Shown here piece by piece: positions 17,875-26,539 of a stretch of DNA of 64,000 nucleotides (positions are counted from its first letter, which is position 1; each line of letters begins with the position of its first letter). Location: NCBI RefSeq assembly GCF_000144625.1, contig NC_014376.1:3534001-3598000 (forward strand), given 5' to 3'. A program made the position numbers and the translations under genes. Under the pieces are notes generated by a model. The model was not told where the DNA came from. It did no database searches and saw only the letters and a program-made list of their open reading frames with translations. The stretch is from [Clostridium] saccharolyticum WM1. Lineage in GTDB: Bacteria; Bacillota; Clostridia; Lachnospirales; Lachnospiraceae.

Positions 17875-19338
17875 CTACTGTTTCAATCCTTGGTAAAGTG
17901 CATTAAGGAGTTCACCGCCCCGATCCTGACTCAATTCCCAGACCATAGCGCCTCCCAGCTTTTTTGATTTGATATAATCGGATTTATGGCCTATGGATTG
18001 AGGATCTTCATAACTGATAAAGATCGTACCGTTGAACAGCCAGGGTACTTTTGACTGAGGATGGATATGACCGGTATATCCAGATTTATTCAAATACCTA
18101 TCCTTAATGTCCTGATACCCAATGGAACTGGAACCGCCGAAGGGCTGGTATAACCCGTTATTTAAATCCCTAACAGAGGAATACAAATATCCATAAAATG
18201 GAATGCCCATTACCAGCTTTTCTGCTGGAAAGGAGGCATTGAGCCAGGCAGTAACGGCTCTGTCCACACTCGTTTTATACTGGGGGGAAGGATCGTCGTT
18301 TTCATATAAGGGCGCAAGGAGATCCGTGTTCGCATCCCAGTATCCATGAAGATCGTACGTCATGATATTTGCGTAATCCAGATACTGTGCCAGCTTTGAA
18401 AGCTCCACATTGTTGATGTAAGATTTATCCGCTCCACCTGCAATGGTCAGGAGGTAATGCTTATGGTCAGCTGCCCCCCGCGCATCCAGCTTTTCACGGA
18501 TTTTTTTAAGAAGCAGAGTGAAATTCTGCTTGTCTTCTCCACGCTTTGCATTTCCCACCAGGCCTCCGCTGACCGGATATTCCCAGTCTAAATCAACTCC
18601 ATCAAAGCCATATTTAATCATGAAATCAACGCAGCTGTCTGCAAATGTAGTTCTGGATTCCTCTGTCAGGGCCGCATCTGAGAATTTCCCGGACCAGTTC
18701 CATCCTCCTACGGAAATTAAGGTTTTTAAATCCGGATATGTATTTTTTAAGGAGTTTAATTGTTTTATGTTTTCAGGATCCACATCAGGGTACCCCAGGG
18801 TAAGCTTTAGGTCAGTACCAATGTTGGCGAATGCATAATTAATGTGGGTCAGCTTCCCGGCATCGATCTGGTTAGGATAGAAATGATAATAGGCCGCCCA
18901 TGCTGCGTAATACCCGACTAATTTACCGGCCTGTCCTTTTGAGGGTTCTGTGGCAGGCGCAGCAGATGGCTCCACGGCAGGTGCTCCAGATGATTCCACG
19001 GCAGGTGCTGCAGCCGGTTCCGCAGCGGGCGTGGAAGAGGGTTCTACGGCAGTCGTGGCTGACGTTTCTGCGGCAGTCGTGGCTGATGTTTCTGCGGCAG
19101 TCGTGGCTGATGTTTCTGCGTCATGGATCACAGCCTTTTTAGATTTATTTGTATTGGCTTTTGGGGAAAGGGGAACCGGTGCGTCTGCAGCGATGACGGC
19201 TGTAGCGCTTTGGGAAGATTCCACAGTAATTTTATCAGGCTTTTCAGCAAATGCTACCCAGCTGAAGAACCACCCCACAATGATCAGCATTAAAACGGAA
19301 ACAGATAGAAAAATTTTCTTGTTTTTACTTTCTTTCAT
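17875..19338 (-). CDS. GH18 chitinase-like glycoside hydrolase, membrane-anchored
   Basis: About 487 residues. An N-terminal hydrophobic segment at residues 8-32 acts as signal or anchor. A Thr/Ala/Pro/Glu linker with tandem 8-residue repeats spans about residues 70-135. The GH18 TIM barrel follows ('KLVGYYAAWAAYYHFYPNQIDAGKLTHINYAFA'), with the catalytic DxxDxDxE motif complete in 'FDGVDLDWEYP' near residue 255 and 'ISVGGWNWSGKF' before it. It should hydrolyse beta-1,4 N-acetylglucosamine polymers or cell-wall glycans outside the cell. ATG at 19338 is preferred over the GTG one codon earlier. It stands alone. Confidence 0.92.
   Translation of the reverse strand: MKESKNKKIFLSVSVLMLIIVGWFFSWVAFAEKPDKITVESSQSATAVIAADAPVPLSPKANTNKSKKAVIHDAETSATTAAETSATTAAETSATTAVEPSSTPAAEPAAAPAVESSGAPAVEPSAAPATEPSKGQAGKLVGYYAAWAAYYHFYPNQIDAGKLTHINYAFANIGTDLKLTLGYPDVDPENIKQLNSLKNTYPDLKTLISVGGWNWSGKFSDAALTEESRTTFADSCVDFMIKYGFDGVDLDWEYPVSGGLVGNAKRGEDKQNFTLLLKKIREKLDARGAADHKHYLLTIAGGADKSYINNVELSKLAQYLDYANIMTYDLHGYWDANTDLLAPLYENDDPSPQYKTSVDRAVTAWLNASFPAEKLVMGIPFYGYLYSSVRDLNNGLYQPFGGSSSIGYQDIKDRYLNKSGYTGHIHPQSKVPWLFNGTIFISYEDPQSIGHKSDYIKSKKLGGAMVWELSQDRGGELLNALYQGLKQ
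19048..19119 (-). repeat. Three 24-bp tandem repeats in the GH18 linker
   Basis: Three head-to-tail 24-bp units starting GGCAGTCGTGGCTGA, at 19048, 19072 and 19096, differing at one base. They encode the ETSATTAA repeats of the linker. Copy number could vary by slippage. Confidence 0.85.
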
Positions 19339-19581
19339 CACTTTACTTGATCCTTTTCTCTCATTTTTTTACCAGTATACCATGCTGGTTTTTCTTTGAA
19401 CAACGCGCAAAAAATGGATCAATTGGCAGAAAATTCCGTTATGCCGTCATATTACAAAAGCACCCTGGCTTTTTCTTTATCTGAGATCATAAAACAAAGT
19501 CTACTCTCCGTCGATTGGAATGTTTATTTATGTATGTTATGATTGCATAAATGAACCCGAATATGAAAAGGAGAAAATGCA

Positions 19582-20154
19582 TTGAATGAAACATTGAAGG
19601 TAATAGGGAAACGGTATTCCTGCCGTGATTATAAAAAAGATATGCTTCCGGACGAGATCCTCCAGGCCATTGCAGAAGCTGCAATACAGGCACCAAGCGG
19701 AATGAACCGTCAGGCGTGGAGGGTTATTGTTGTAAAAGACCAAGATTTAATGAACGATTTGGAAACGGAAGGTTTGTCCTATCTGGCCGCCATGGAGGAT
19801 CAGTCCTTGTACAATAAGATCATAGAACATGGAGGCAGATTATTTTATGGGGCACCATGCATGATTGTTGTGCCTATTGATCCGGAACAATATGCTCCCG
19901 CACTGATTGACTGCGGGATTCTGTGTCAGAATATCACTTTGGCCGCAACCTCTTTGGGCATAGCCAATATTATGTGCGGTTTTACAGGTCTGGCATTTGC
20001 CAGCGGGACCCGCTCGGCCGAGTTCAGCAAACGTCTGGGGTTCCCTGATGATTATGTATTTGGATGTTCCGTGCTGCTGGGATACGCCAATACAGAGGTG
20101 GCTCCTCATAGTCCTGATAAGAGTAAAATCAGTTTTATTGAATACGAACCTTAA
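19582..20154 (+). CDS. Nitroreductase family protein
   Basis: 190 residues of the FMN-dependent nitroreductase fold. The N-terminus 'VIGKRYSCRDYKKDMLPDEILQAIAEAAIQAPSGMNRQAWRVIVV' is the FMN-binding signature. 'GILCQNITLAATSLGIANIMCGF' and 'FGCSVLLGYANTE' complete the fold. It reduces nitroaromatics, quinones or flavins with NAD(P)H; the physiological substrate is unknown. The start is TTG with AAGGAG upstream; the nearby ATGs are out of frame. Confidence 0.88.
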   Translation: MNETLKVIGKRYSCRDYKKDMLPDEILQAIAEAAIQAPSGMNRQAWRVIVVKDQDLMNDLETEGLSYLAAMEDQSLYNKIIEHGGRLFYGAPCMIVVPIDPEQYAPALIDCGILCQNITLAATSLGIANIMCGFTGLAFASGTRSAEFSKRLGFPDDYVFGCSVLLGYANTEVAPHSPDKSKISFIEYEP

Positions 20155-20230
20155 TTATAATTGTGTGGAAAACAGGCGAAAATACCGCCTGCTCTTAACA
20201 TGCCCTATAGGTAGGATATAAATAAGCCAA

Positions 20231-20263
20231 GGGAGGAAAGCTTATCAATAAGCCTTCCTCCCT
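20231..20263. other. Strong hairpin without a T tract
   Basis: GGGAGGAAAGCTTAT and its complement with one mismatch, about 80 bases after the nitroreductase stop. The lack of a T run argues against an ordinary intrinsic terminator. Confidence 0.4.
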
Positions 20264-20320
20264 ACCGCTTATACAAATGAAATTTCATGAAACGACGAAC
20301 TAAATCAATATGAAAGTGGA

Positions 20321-20902
20321 TTATTTCGAAAAGTCATATTTATAATATTTTTTTACAAAATCGGCCATAGGACTTTCCTTACTTTCTTGTATATAATCTA
20401 AATCAAAATCGTAGAAATATAAATATGATATACTCTTTTTTTTATCAGAAGTACCAATCATACCGAATGACTTTGGATATTCCGCCTGATAATTGTCATA
20501 TCCGTCTACTACCTTAAAATCGTAATTGTCTATTGAAAATTCATATTCAGGAATATAATATTTACTTTTATCAAAATCTGAAACAACTTTATGGTCTAGA
20601 AATTTATACTTTTTTGTTAAATTCTCCTTTTCTCTTTTATAAGTTTCTTCATCATAGTTAACAACCAGCAAAATGGTATCTGTTTCAAATAATATGAAGG
20701 AAGCATGATTGTATTTGTATGATATATCTTGATATTTGGGTAAATCCTCAATGACAGGCATAAAGCTTTTCGCATGCTCATCAATCCTGGATCCGCTATT
20801 AAGATACTCCTCCTTGTCTTTTTTATTTGACTTGCTAAAGCCAATAAAACTTAACGTTAAGAGAATCACAAGTATTGTAATCAATATATTTTTATTGTTC
20901 AT
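20321..20902 (-). CDS. Hypothetical membrane-anchored or secreted protein
   Basis: 193 residues, not recognised. One N-terminal hydrophobic helix (residues 5-22) ends in 'FIGFSKSNKKDKEE', fitting an uncleaved anchor or a signal peptide without a lipobox. The rest is hydrophilic and rich in Lys, Asp and Tyr, with many beta-type stretches ('SYLYFYDFDLDY'). Base composition is clearly AT-richer than the genes to the left, which suggests transfer. AGGATC lies upstream of the ATG. No partner is apparent. Confidence 0.6.
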   Translation of the reverse strand: MNNKNILITILVILLTLSFIGFSKSNKKDKEEYLNSGSRIDEHAKSFMPVIEDLPKYQDISYKYNHASFILFETDTILLVVNYDEETYKREKENLTKKYKFLDHKVVSDFDKSKYYIPEYEFSIDNYDFKVVDGYDNYQAEYPKSFGMIGTSDKKKSISYLYFYDFDLDYIQESKESPMADFVKKYYKYDFSK

Positions 20903-21032
20903 ATTCTATCATTGATCCTATCTTTTTATGGTAAAAAGTCCCATGCATCTATTGGGACAATGGTATGCATTTATGGTCTATAAACTCCATGACCTTTATC
21001 GCATACTGGTTCACCCTTTCCAGTTGCAATTC

Positions 21033-21506
21033 CTAGAAGCCTTCCTTGCGTCTTAACTTACGTAAATCATTTCGCTTTAACGCACTATCCCATTCAGCTC
21101 TTTGTCCCTCTGTCGTCAGTTTAAGTCTAGGAACTTTAACCGGAGTTCCCTCTTCATTAATTGCTACATATACCAAATAGGCACGGTTAATCGGTTTTCG
21201 TAACCCGGAAAGATCCTCCGAGTAGGTATCCACTCTTACTTCCATTGAGGTATTCCCCACATAAGTTAACCTTCCTATTAACACAATGGTGTCATTAATA
21301 AAGGCTCCTGCTTTGAATTGAAGATTATCAATCGCAACTGTCGTAGTGTTACATTCCGCATGACGTTTGGCAGTTATCGCTCCCACGACGTCAATCCATT
21401 CCAGAAGCTGGCCGCCGAAAAGCCTGCCACTTCCATTAATGTGGGAAGGCATCAAAAGATGAACCTGTTCTACCATGGATTCCTCTACTGTTTTTAATTC
21501 CTTCAT
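21033..21506 (-). CDS. Acyl-CoA thioesterase, hotdog fold (YciA/ACOT type)
   Basis: About 157 residues with the hotdog thioesterase core 'HLLMPSHINGSGRLFGGQLLEWIDVVGAITAKRHAECNTTTVAIDNLQF', where the Asp of 'WIDVVG' is the expected catalytic residue. It hydrolyses acyl-CoA esters to free acid and CoA in the cytoplasm. The ATG at 21506 has AAAGGA upstream; an ATG nine codons earlier, directly after the neighbouring small gene, is an alternative. Confidence 0.85.
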   Translation of the reverse strand: MKELKTVEESMVEQVHLLMPSHINGSGRLFGGQLLEWIDVVGAITAKRHAECNTTTVAIDNLQFKAGAFINDTIVLIGRLTYVGNTSMEVRVDTYSEDLSGLRKPINRAYLVYVAINEEGTPVKVPRLKLTTEGQRAEWDSALKRNDLRKLRRKEGF

Positions 21507-21534
21507 TGCTTTTCCTTTCTTCTGCTGATCCATC

Positions 21535-21807
21535 CTATTTCCATATTTTTCTTACTAAAACTGAACTAATAGAATGCATTGCAAATATCAACACAGCATT
21601 TATAATCATATCCGTGATCCATAATTTAATTGATAATACTTCTACTATCAAATCTGACAAAAAAAGTGCAATGAACACGGCAATAAAATTAATTAAATAT
21701 TCAAATACTTTTACTTTATTTCTTTTTTTAACTTCGTCTTTGTAGGTATCCTTTAAGAGTTTTTTATTTAATTCTTTACGTTCCTTTTCATTCTTTTGTT
21801 TGTCCAT
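21535..21807 (-). CDS. Small two-helix membrane protein
   Basis: 90 residues, not recognised. A charged N-terminus (residues 1-32, rich in Lys and Glu) is followed by two hydrophobic helices ('FLINFIAVFIALFLSDLIVEV'-like and 'ITDMIINAVLIFAMHSISSVLV'). It ends just before the thioesterase start, so the two may be co-transcribed. GGAAAGAGG lies about 11 bases before the ATG. AT-rich, like its neighbours. Confidence 0.5.
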   Translation of the reverse strand: MDKQKNEKERKELNKKLLKDTYKDEVKKRNKVKVFEYLINFIAVFIALFLSDLIVEVLSIKLWITDMIINAVLIFAMHSISSVLVRKIWK

Positions 21808-22003
21808 TATTAGATCTCTGCCTCTTTCCTATTATCATACCATACATGCGGGTCGTTTTCATTAAATATATTATCTTATCTCCGGGATCTAATACCAACT
21901 ATAGTTCATTACTTATCCTATTTTTCATCCTTCTTATTCTATACGAATGAATCTTAAGTCAGTGAATAAATTTTCATATACACGTACTTTCCCTGCTGGA
22001 ATT

Positions 22004-22516
22004 TTAGTCCATACTGATCCAAAATCTCTGCTCCACGATTCCATCCACTAATATTTCATTTTCCAAGGCACCACCATTATTCATTATACTTTTTGCGGAA
22101 CCTATGTTCTTTTTATCACATACCATTAATACTTTATCTATTCCAATCTTTTTGCACTCCTCAAGGGCAAGACCGATCATTTTGGTTGCAACCCCTTTTC
22201 TTCTTTCCGAAGGCCGTACACCATCTCCAAGATGTCCACCATTCAATAACAAAGATTCGTTTAGATAATGCCTGATATTAACAGCTCCAACAAACAAATC
22301 TCTTTCTTCATCTAAGCAAAAAAAAGTGGAATATGGTACAAATCCTTCTTCTTCAACGTTGTTATCCAAACTATTCATATAGTGATCAAAATCATGATAG
22401 TCAAATCTTGCGATTGCATATGGAACGATTTTTTCTCCCGAGGCATACCATTCTTCCATCATATCATTTAGATGCATTTTATATTTTTTTTCTAATTTTA
22501 CCAAATGAAGTTCCAC
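22004..22516 (-). CDS. GNAT-family N-acetyltransferase
   Basis: 170 residues. The core 'GHLGDGVRPSERRKGVATKMIGLALEECKKIGIDKVLMVCDKKNIGSAKSIMNNGGALENE' is the GNAT acetyl-CoA site. The layout matches the group of predicted acetyltransferases whose C-terminus contains 'N.aS.k.i..nGG'. The start is GTG with GGAG 8 bases upstream. The substrate is unknown. Confidence 0.8.
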   Translation of the reverse strand: MELHLVKLEKKYKMHLNDMMEEWYASGEKIVPYAIARFDYHDFDHYMNSLDNNVEEEGFVPYSTFFCLDEERDLFVGAVNIRHYLNESLLLNGGHLGDGVRPSERRKGVATKMIGLALEECKKIGIDKVLMVCDKKNIGSAKSIMNNGGALENEILVDGIVEQRFWISMD

Positions 22517-22603
22517 TTTACCACTCCTCTATGAATTGGATTTTATCTAATAATATTGCCAACTGATTATTGTAAAATTAGTTTTGCAAATTTCTTCAAT
22601 ATA

Positions 22604-23431
22604 TTATCTCCATGTAAATGGATAATCTAAATATTGGGGCAATTTCGTGTTTCGGTTACCTTTTGCAGAGTTTATTTGTCCTTGGGTTATAAACACTGCA
22701 TCACTTAAATCCGCATTGCTAAAGTCTGCGTCTCTCGTATCAGCCCCTAAAAATATTGTTCCATTGAACACGCAATTATTGAAATCTGCAGCTATTAACA
22801 GCTTTGTACTTAAATCCAATCCACTAAAATCTTTATTTTTGAAATTCCTCCCTAAAAAATCTGATGGACATTTTTTGTTTAAGCAGCACAAGTTCTTTGG
22901 CAGCAAACTGCAAACCTGTCTTAAAAAGACATTTGCCTTTTTTCTATAATTTTCTATATGAAATTTTAAAATATCTTGGGGTTTGGAATTACAAATTATT
23001 TCATTTTCTTCAATTAGGGGTTTGATATTATTCCGCAACATTTTAGCTGGATTTATCGACATAACTTCCAGCAAAAAATAGCGTATTTGATAAAGTTGAA
23101 ACACCGCAATATATACATCATAGATTTCTTTTGCTAACCCTGGTGTATTTTGCCACGTTTGTCCCGAATAAATGGTTTGTGTTACCTGCTGACCTGCGCC
23201 GAAGCAATCATACCCGATGCAGCCTTTCATTTTCCTTTTTTCAAGCTCTCCATGAATTTTGCATCGAAAATTCTTATGAAGATTAAAACACGGCTTTCCC
23301 GCTTGTTTATTTTCCGGAAAGCCGTCCATTTCCGAAAAAAACAACGCAGTGCAACATAGTCCACTACATTGTGAGCAATCCGGTTTTAATGATTGTAATG
23401 TTATCGTGTTTTCATCATGTATTTTAATCAC
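22604..23431 (-). CDS. Cysteine-rich pentapeptide-repeat protein
   Basis: 275 residues. The N-terminal half has a YkgJ-like cysteine cluster ('CSQCSGLCCTALFF', then 'CFNL', 'CKIH', 'CIGYDCFGAG'), which could bind a metal or Fe-S cluster. Residues of about 195-250 contain pentapeptide repeats ('FSGLDLSTKLLIAADFNNCVFNGTIFLGADTRDADFSNADLSDAVF'), which fold into a right-handed beta helix. The start is GTG with GGGAG upstream. The function of this combination is unknown; fluoroquinolone-type resistance cannot be assumed. Confidence 0.75.
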   Translation of the reverse strand: MIKIHDENTITLQSLKPDCSQCSGLCCTALFFSEMDGFPENKQAGKPCFNLHKNFRCKIHGELEKRKMKGCIGYDCFGAGQQVTQTIYSGQTWQNTPGLAKEIYDVYIAVFQLYQIRYFLLEVMSINPAKMLRNNIKPLIEENEIICNSKPQDILKFHIENYRKKANVFLRQVCSLLPKNLCCLNKKCPSDFLGRNFKNKDFSGLDLSTKLLIAADFNNCVFNGTIFLGADTRDADFSNADLSDAVFITQGQINSAKGNRNTKLPQYLDYPFTWR

Positions 23432-23588
23432 CTATTTACTCCCATCATTCCTGTCTAATTCCCACTGTCATTTTATAAAATTACTGCTACATCTTCATGA
23501 AAAGAATACCACTAAACTTACGATCTATCAATATTTCGCTTCCAATGTAAATTAATTTTATTTGGCATTGTATCTGGTTTATTACAAT

Positions 23589-23627
23589 AAAAAACTACCA
23601 GCTCAATCCTGATAGTCAGTAGTTTTT
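23589..23627 (-). terminator. Terminator of the downstream GNAT gene
   Basis: AAAAACTAC / GTAGTTTTT around a loop of about 20 bases, just beyond the stop of the minus-strand GNAT at 23641. A and T runs on both sides make it bidirectional. Confidence 0.65.
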
Positions 23628-23640
23628 ATTATATATACTT

Positions 23641-24141
23641 TTACAGCGTTCGTTGCATTACAACAATAACATAGCTGTCCGTCTGCACTTCTTCACCTGT
23701 TTTTATAAAATGATTCTTAGTCCAAAAAGCTTCACTTTGCGGATTTCCCTTTATATACCCAAGCCTCACATAAGTAAACCCTATTTTTTTTAAATATCGG
23801 CAGACTTCTGAAATGATGGAAGTTCCAATCCCTTTTTTTTGTATATGCTGATCTATCATAAAAAAACCTATAAATACGGTTTCTCCATTGGGATAACCAG
23901 ATATTAAATCAATTACTGCAACAAGCAATTCACTATGATAAAATCCAAGATAATACTTGTCTTCTAGTTTTTTTCCCTTTGGCAATACTGTAAGTTCTTC
24001 TTTCACACTGCTTATTGTTACATTTGGCGGACAATGCTGATAATACAATGGATTGCTTTTACAGAGAGCATATACTTCTGGTATATCTGTTTCTTCAATT
24101 CGTTTCACTCGATATTTTTCAGACAAATTTTCAATCTTCAT
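23641..24141 (-). CDS. GNAT-family N-acetyltransferase
   Basis: 166 residues. 'FFMIDQHIQKKGIGTSIISEVCRYLKKIGFTYVRLGYIKGNPQSEAFWTKNHF' is the acetyl-CoA binding core, with Gln/Lys-rich loop and the final Phe-Trp motif. It is a third unrelated GNAT in this AT-rich patch. The substrate is unknown. Confidence 0.8.
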   Translation of the reverse strand: MKIENLSEKYRVKRIEETDIPEVYALCKSNPLYYQHCPPNVTISSVKEELTVLPKGKKLEDKYYLGFYHSELLVAVIDLISGYPNGETVFIGFFMIDQHIQKKGIGTSIISEVCRYLKKIGFTYVRLGYIKGNPQSEAFWTKNHFIKTGEEVQTDSYVIVVMQRTL

Positions 24142-24268
24142 ACCCGTACCTCATATAGACTATATGACTACTTGTTATTCACTCAGTTACTCGTCTATTT
24201 TATCTTAACTATTACGAACAATCAATATTAAGTTCTCAATGTATATAATTCATCAAACTCCAGTTTTT

Positions 24269-24376
24269 ATGAATGAATTACTGCTTAAAAAATCTACTAA
24301 CCCAATATTGATGGTTATTAGTTTTCTTTTTGGATTTTTATTGGCTTCTCTTTTTACTTCCCGATATCCCCGGTAA
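24269..24376 (+). CDS. Possible 35-residue single-helix membrane peptide
   Basis: An ATG-started frame whose residues 13-30 form one hydrophobic helix ('ILMVISFLFGFLLASLF'). No ribosome site is seen upstream. Reported only as a candidate in a stretch of about 830 bp (24142-24971) that otherwise holds only the small gene at 24528. Confidence 0.2.
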   Translation: MNELLLKKSTNPILMVISFLFGFLLASLFTSRYPR

Positions 24377-24527
24377 TATCTTGAAGGCAATCCGAAAGTT
24401 TAATTATTAAGAATATTGCTTCGGAAGAAAATGGATTCCTTCCTTCTCCATTGAGCGAAATCCTTAACAACTTGTATATTATTTTTTATTCTGCAGACAC
24501 TACTAAAAAACGAAAGGAGCATCAATC

Positions 24528-24704
24528 TTGAATAGCAAGGATATATCTTCCAACAAACAGGACAGTGCTACAGACAATAATGTCAGTACTAAAAATGTTA
24601 CCCAGACAGATCATCGTCCGAAAACCGCATCATATAGCGATTATATTGATCCATTTTATACTCTTCCGGGTGAAGGCCATAAACCTAGAATTACATCCAA
24701 TTAG
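24528..24704 (+). CDS. Small hydrophilic protein, unknown
   Basis: A 58-residue frame starting at TTG, with AAAGGAG 8 bases upstream and a hairpin (24721-24744) 16 bases after its stop codon. The product is polar (Asn, Ser, Thr, Asp rich) with a C-terminal part containing 'SYSDYIDPFYTLPGEG'. No family was recognised. The combination of ribosome site, uninterrupted frame and terminator-like hairpin makes it a plausible short gene. Confidence 0.45.
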   Translation: MNSKDISSNKQDSATDNNVSTKNVTQTDHRPKTASYSDYIDPFYTLPGEGHKPRITSN

Positions 24705-24720
24705 GCATCATCCCGTGACG

Positions 24721-24750
24721 CAAGGGAGGTTTAAATCTCCCTTGTTATTC
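24721..24750 (+). terminator. Terminator-like hairpin after the small gene
   Basis: CAAGGGAG / CTCCCTTG with an 8-base A/T loop, followed by TTATTCTTT. Confidence 0.45.
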
Positions 24751-25028
24751 TTTGCATTTGCATTATTCCTATTTTGGTTGATTCTCTTATGCCAGTCTTA
24801 TGTTTAGAAGTTCCATCTGCCTTGAACCGTGGCATGTCTATAATATCCGCATCTTCATCTCGCAAGTAGATTGAGTTTTCACTGAATTGCTTCTCTTCTC
24901 TGAAAATGACATATTGACTCCCTTCTATATCACTTTGAATTATTAGTACTATAAAAGGCACTGGAGAAAAATGAACTGACCCCCATAAGTTAGACCGAAA
25001 AATCTAATTTATGGGAGGTCAGTTTTTT

Positions 25029-25592
25029 ATGGCAAAACACAGTTTTGGTTTAAAGAAAAGAATGGTATTGGCTTATGAGTCTGGTGAAGGTGGTTATGCT
25101 TTTTTGTCCAAGAAATATAATGTTTCGCGGATAATGATACGAAAATGGGTTGCTGCATATAAAGAATTCGGTGACGAAGGACTGAGACGTTCTCGTCAAA
25201 ACGAAACGTACTCTTTCGAATTTAAGCTTCATGTGGTAGAGTTATATCTATCAACAGAGGTTTCTTATCAGGAGCTCGCTCTTACAGTTGGAATGAATAA
25301 TCCACCGTTAATTACCAAGTGGGTTAATGATTTCAGAATTGCTGGTCCTGATGCTTTGAGACCAAAGCGTAAAGGACGGCGAAGAAAAATGGATAAACCT
25401 AAAGAGATAGCCCGGGATGTGCCAGATTCATTAAAAGATAATAATGAGTATATCAAGCAACTCGAGGATGAATTACTAAAACTAAAAATAGAGAATGCGT
25501 ATTTAAAAGAACTGAGGAGGCTGCGTTTAGAGGGAACACCTCAGAACAAAAAGCGAGAATCATCCACAGCCTCCGAGGATCATTCAAACTAA
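25029..25592 (+). CDS. IS3-family transposase OrfA (helix-turn-helix)
   Basis: 187 residues with an N-terminal HTH ('AYESGEGGYAFLSKKYNVSRIMIRKWVAAYKEFGDEGLRR'), a second HTH-like repeat ('VSYQELALTVGMNNPPLITKWVNDFRI') and a C-terminal coiled coil ('DNNEYIKQLEDELLKLKIENAYLKELRRLR'). It binds the IS ends. The ATG at 25029 has GGGAGG upstream; an ATG six codons earlier overlaps that site. The frameshift heptamer TTTAAAA lies at 25502-25508. Confidence 0.9.
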   Translation: MAKHSFGLKKRMVLAYESGEGGYAFLSKKYNVSRIMIRKWVAAYKEFGDEGLRRSRQNETYSFEFKLHVVELYLSTEVSYQELALTVGMNNPPLITKWVNDFRIAGPDALRPKRKGRRRKMDKPKEIARDVPDSLKDNNEYIKQLEDELLKLKIENAYLKELRRLRLEGTPQNKKRESSTASEDHSN

Positions 25593-26434
25593 AAGACATT
25601 CTCGCAATCACAGGTTTTCCTAAAGCAACATATATGTATTGGCAGAAACGTTTTGATAGAAAAAACCAAAATCAAGAATTCGAGCAAAAGATCCTTGAAA
25701 TACGAAAGAATAACAAAGATTTTGGCTATCGTCGCATTTATGGAGAGTTAAGAAAACAAGGACTAATTGTAAACAAGAAACGGGTTCAACGGATTATTCA
25801 AAAGCTTGGTCTTCAGGTGATATCGTTCACGCGGAAAAGCCGCAAATACAGTTCTTATAAAGGCAAAGTAGGAAAGGTTGCTCCGAATAGAATTCACAGA
25901 CGATTTGAAACTTATATTCCACACCAGAAGATTACGACCGACACCTCTGAATTTAAGTATTATGAAATAGATGAAAAAGGAAGAATGAATATCAGGAAGC
26001 TTTACCTGGATCCATTTATGGATATGTGTAATAGAGAAATAATCAGTTATGGCATATCACAGAAACCATCTGCAGAAAGTATAATGGATGCCTTAAACAA
26101 AACAATAGAAAAAACAGAGGATTGTAAATATAGACGTACATTCCACTCAGATCAAGGCTGGGCTTATCAAATGAAAGCGTATGTTCGTACGCTTAAGGAA
26201 AACAAGATATTTCAAAGCATGTCCAGAAAAGGAAATTGTCACGATAATTCGGTTATGGAAAACTTTTTTGGACTTATAAAGCAAGAAATGTATTATGGTG
26301 TAGTTTACTATAGTTATGAAGAGCTTAAGTCAGCTATTGAGAAATACATAAAATACTACAATGAGAAACGAATTAAAGAAAAACTGGGATGGATGAGTCC
26401 TGTAGAATACAGACTCAGCCTCCTGGCTGCATAA
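25502..26434 (+). CDS. IS3-family transposase OrfB (DDE catalytic domain), -1 frame
   Basis: The catalytic part, about 310 residues counted from the shift site. The DDE triad is visible: Asp in 'KITTDTSEFKYY', Asp in 'TFHSDQGWAYQ', Glu in 'NCHDNSVMENFFGLIKQE'. The first ATG in this frame is at 25634, but typical OrfB sequence ('EEAAFRGNTSEQKARIIHSL') is already present upstream. The protein is therefore probably made as an OrfAB fusion by -1 frameshifting at TTTAAAA (25502-25508). GAGGCTG and CAGCCTC downstream can pair as a stimulatory stem. Confidence 0.9.
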   Translation, partial: FKRTEEAAFRGNTSEQKARIIHSLRGSFKLKDILAITGFPKATYMYWQKRFDRKNQNQEFEQKILEIRKNNKDFGYRRIYGELRKQGLIVNKKRVQRIIQKLGLQVISFTRKSRKYSSYKGKVGKVAPNRIHRRFETYIPHQKITTDTSEFKYYEIDEKGRMNIRKLYLDPFMDMCNREIISYGISQKPSAESIMDALNKTIEKTEDCKYRRTFHSDQGWAYQMKAYVRTLKENKIFQSMSRKGNCHDNSVMENFFGLIKQEMYYGVVYYSYEELKSAIEKYIKYYNEKRIKEKLGWMSPVEYRLSLLAA

Positions 26435-26539
26435 AAAATAGCGAAGCAGTTTAAAACTACTTCGCTATAAAGTCTAACTTGTTGGGGTCACATCAAAATC
26501 CAATGCCTTTTAACTTTATAATATTCTTCCACCCATACC

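Larger units (their letters stand above)
24972..26495 (+). mobile_element. IS3-family insertion sequence, copy 1 (1524 bp)
   Basis: Ends are defined by comparison with copy 2 at 45823-47346. The 24-bp terminal inverted repeats start TGAACTGACCCC (left) and TGATGTGACCCC (right, complement) and share AAGTTAGAC. A 3-bp target duplication AAA lies at 24969-24971 and 26496-26498. It contains orfA and orfB in the 0 and -1 frames, as in IS3-family (IS150-like) elements. Its flanks form the two arms of a hairpin (24953-24964 and 26500-26511), so it sits in a terminator-like loop. Confidence 0.95.

Noticed and set aside
18940..19130. Repeats in the GH18 linker as a CRISPR array
   Set aside because: Units are contiguous, without spacers, and lie inside a coding frame.
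24731..24961. Minus-strand frame of 76 codons left of IS copy 1
   Set aside because: No ribosome site, no motif, and it overlaps the hairpins around the insertion site.
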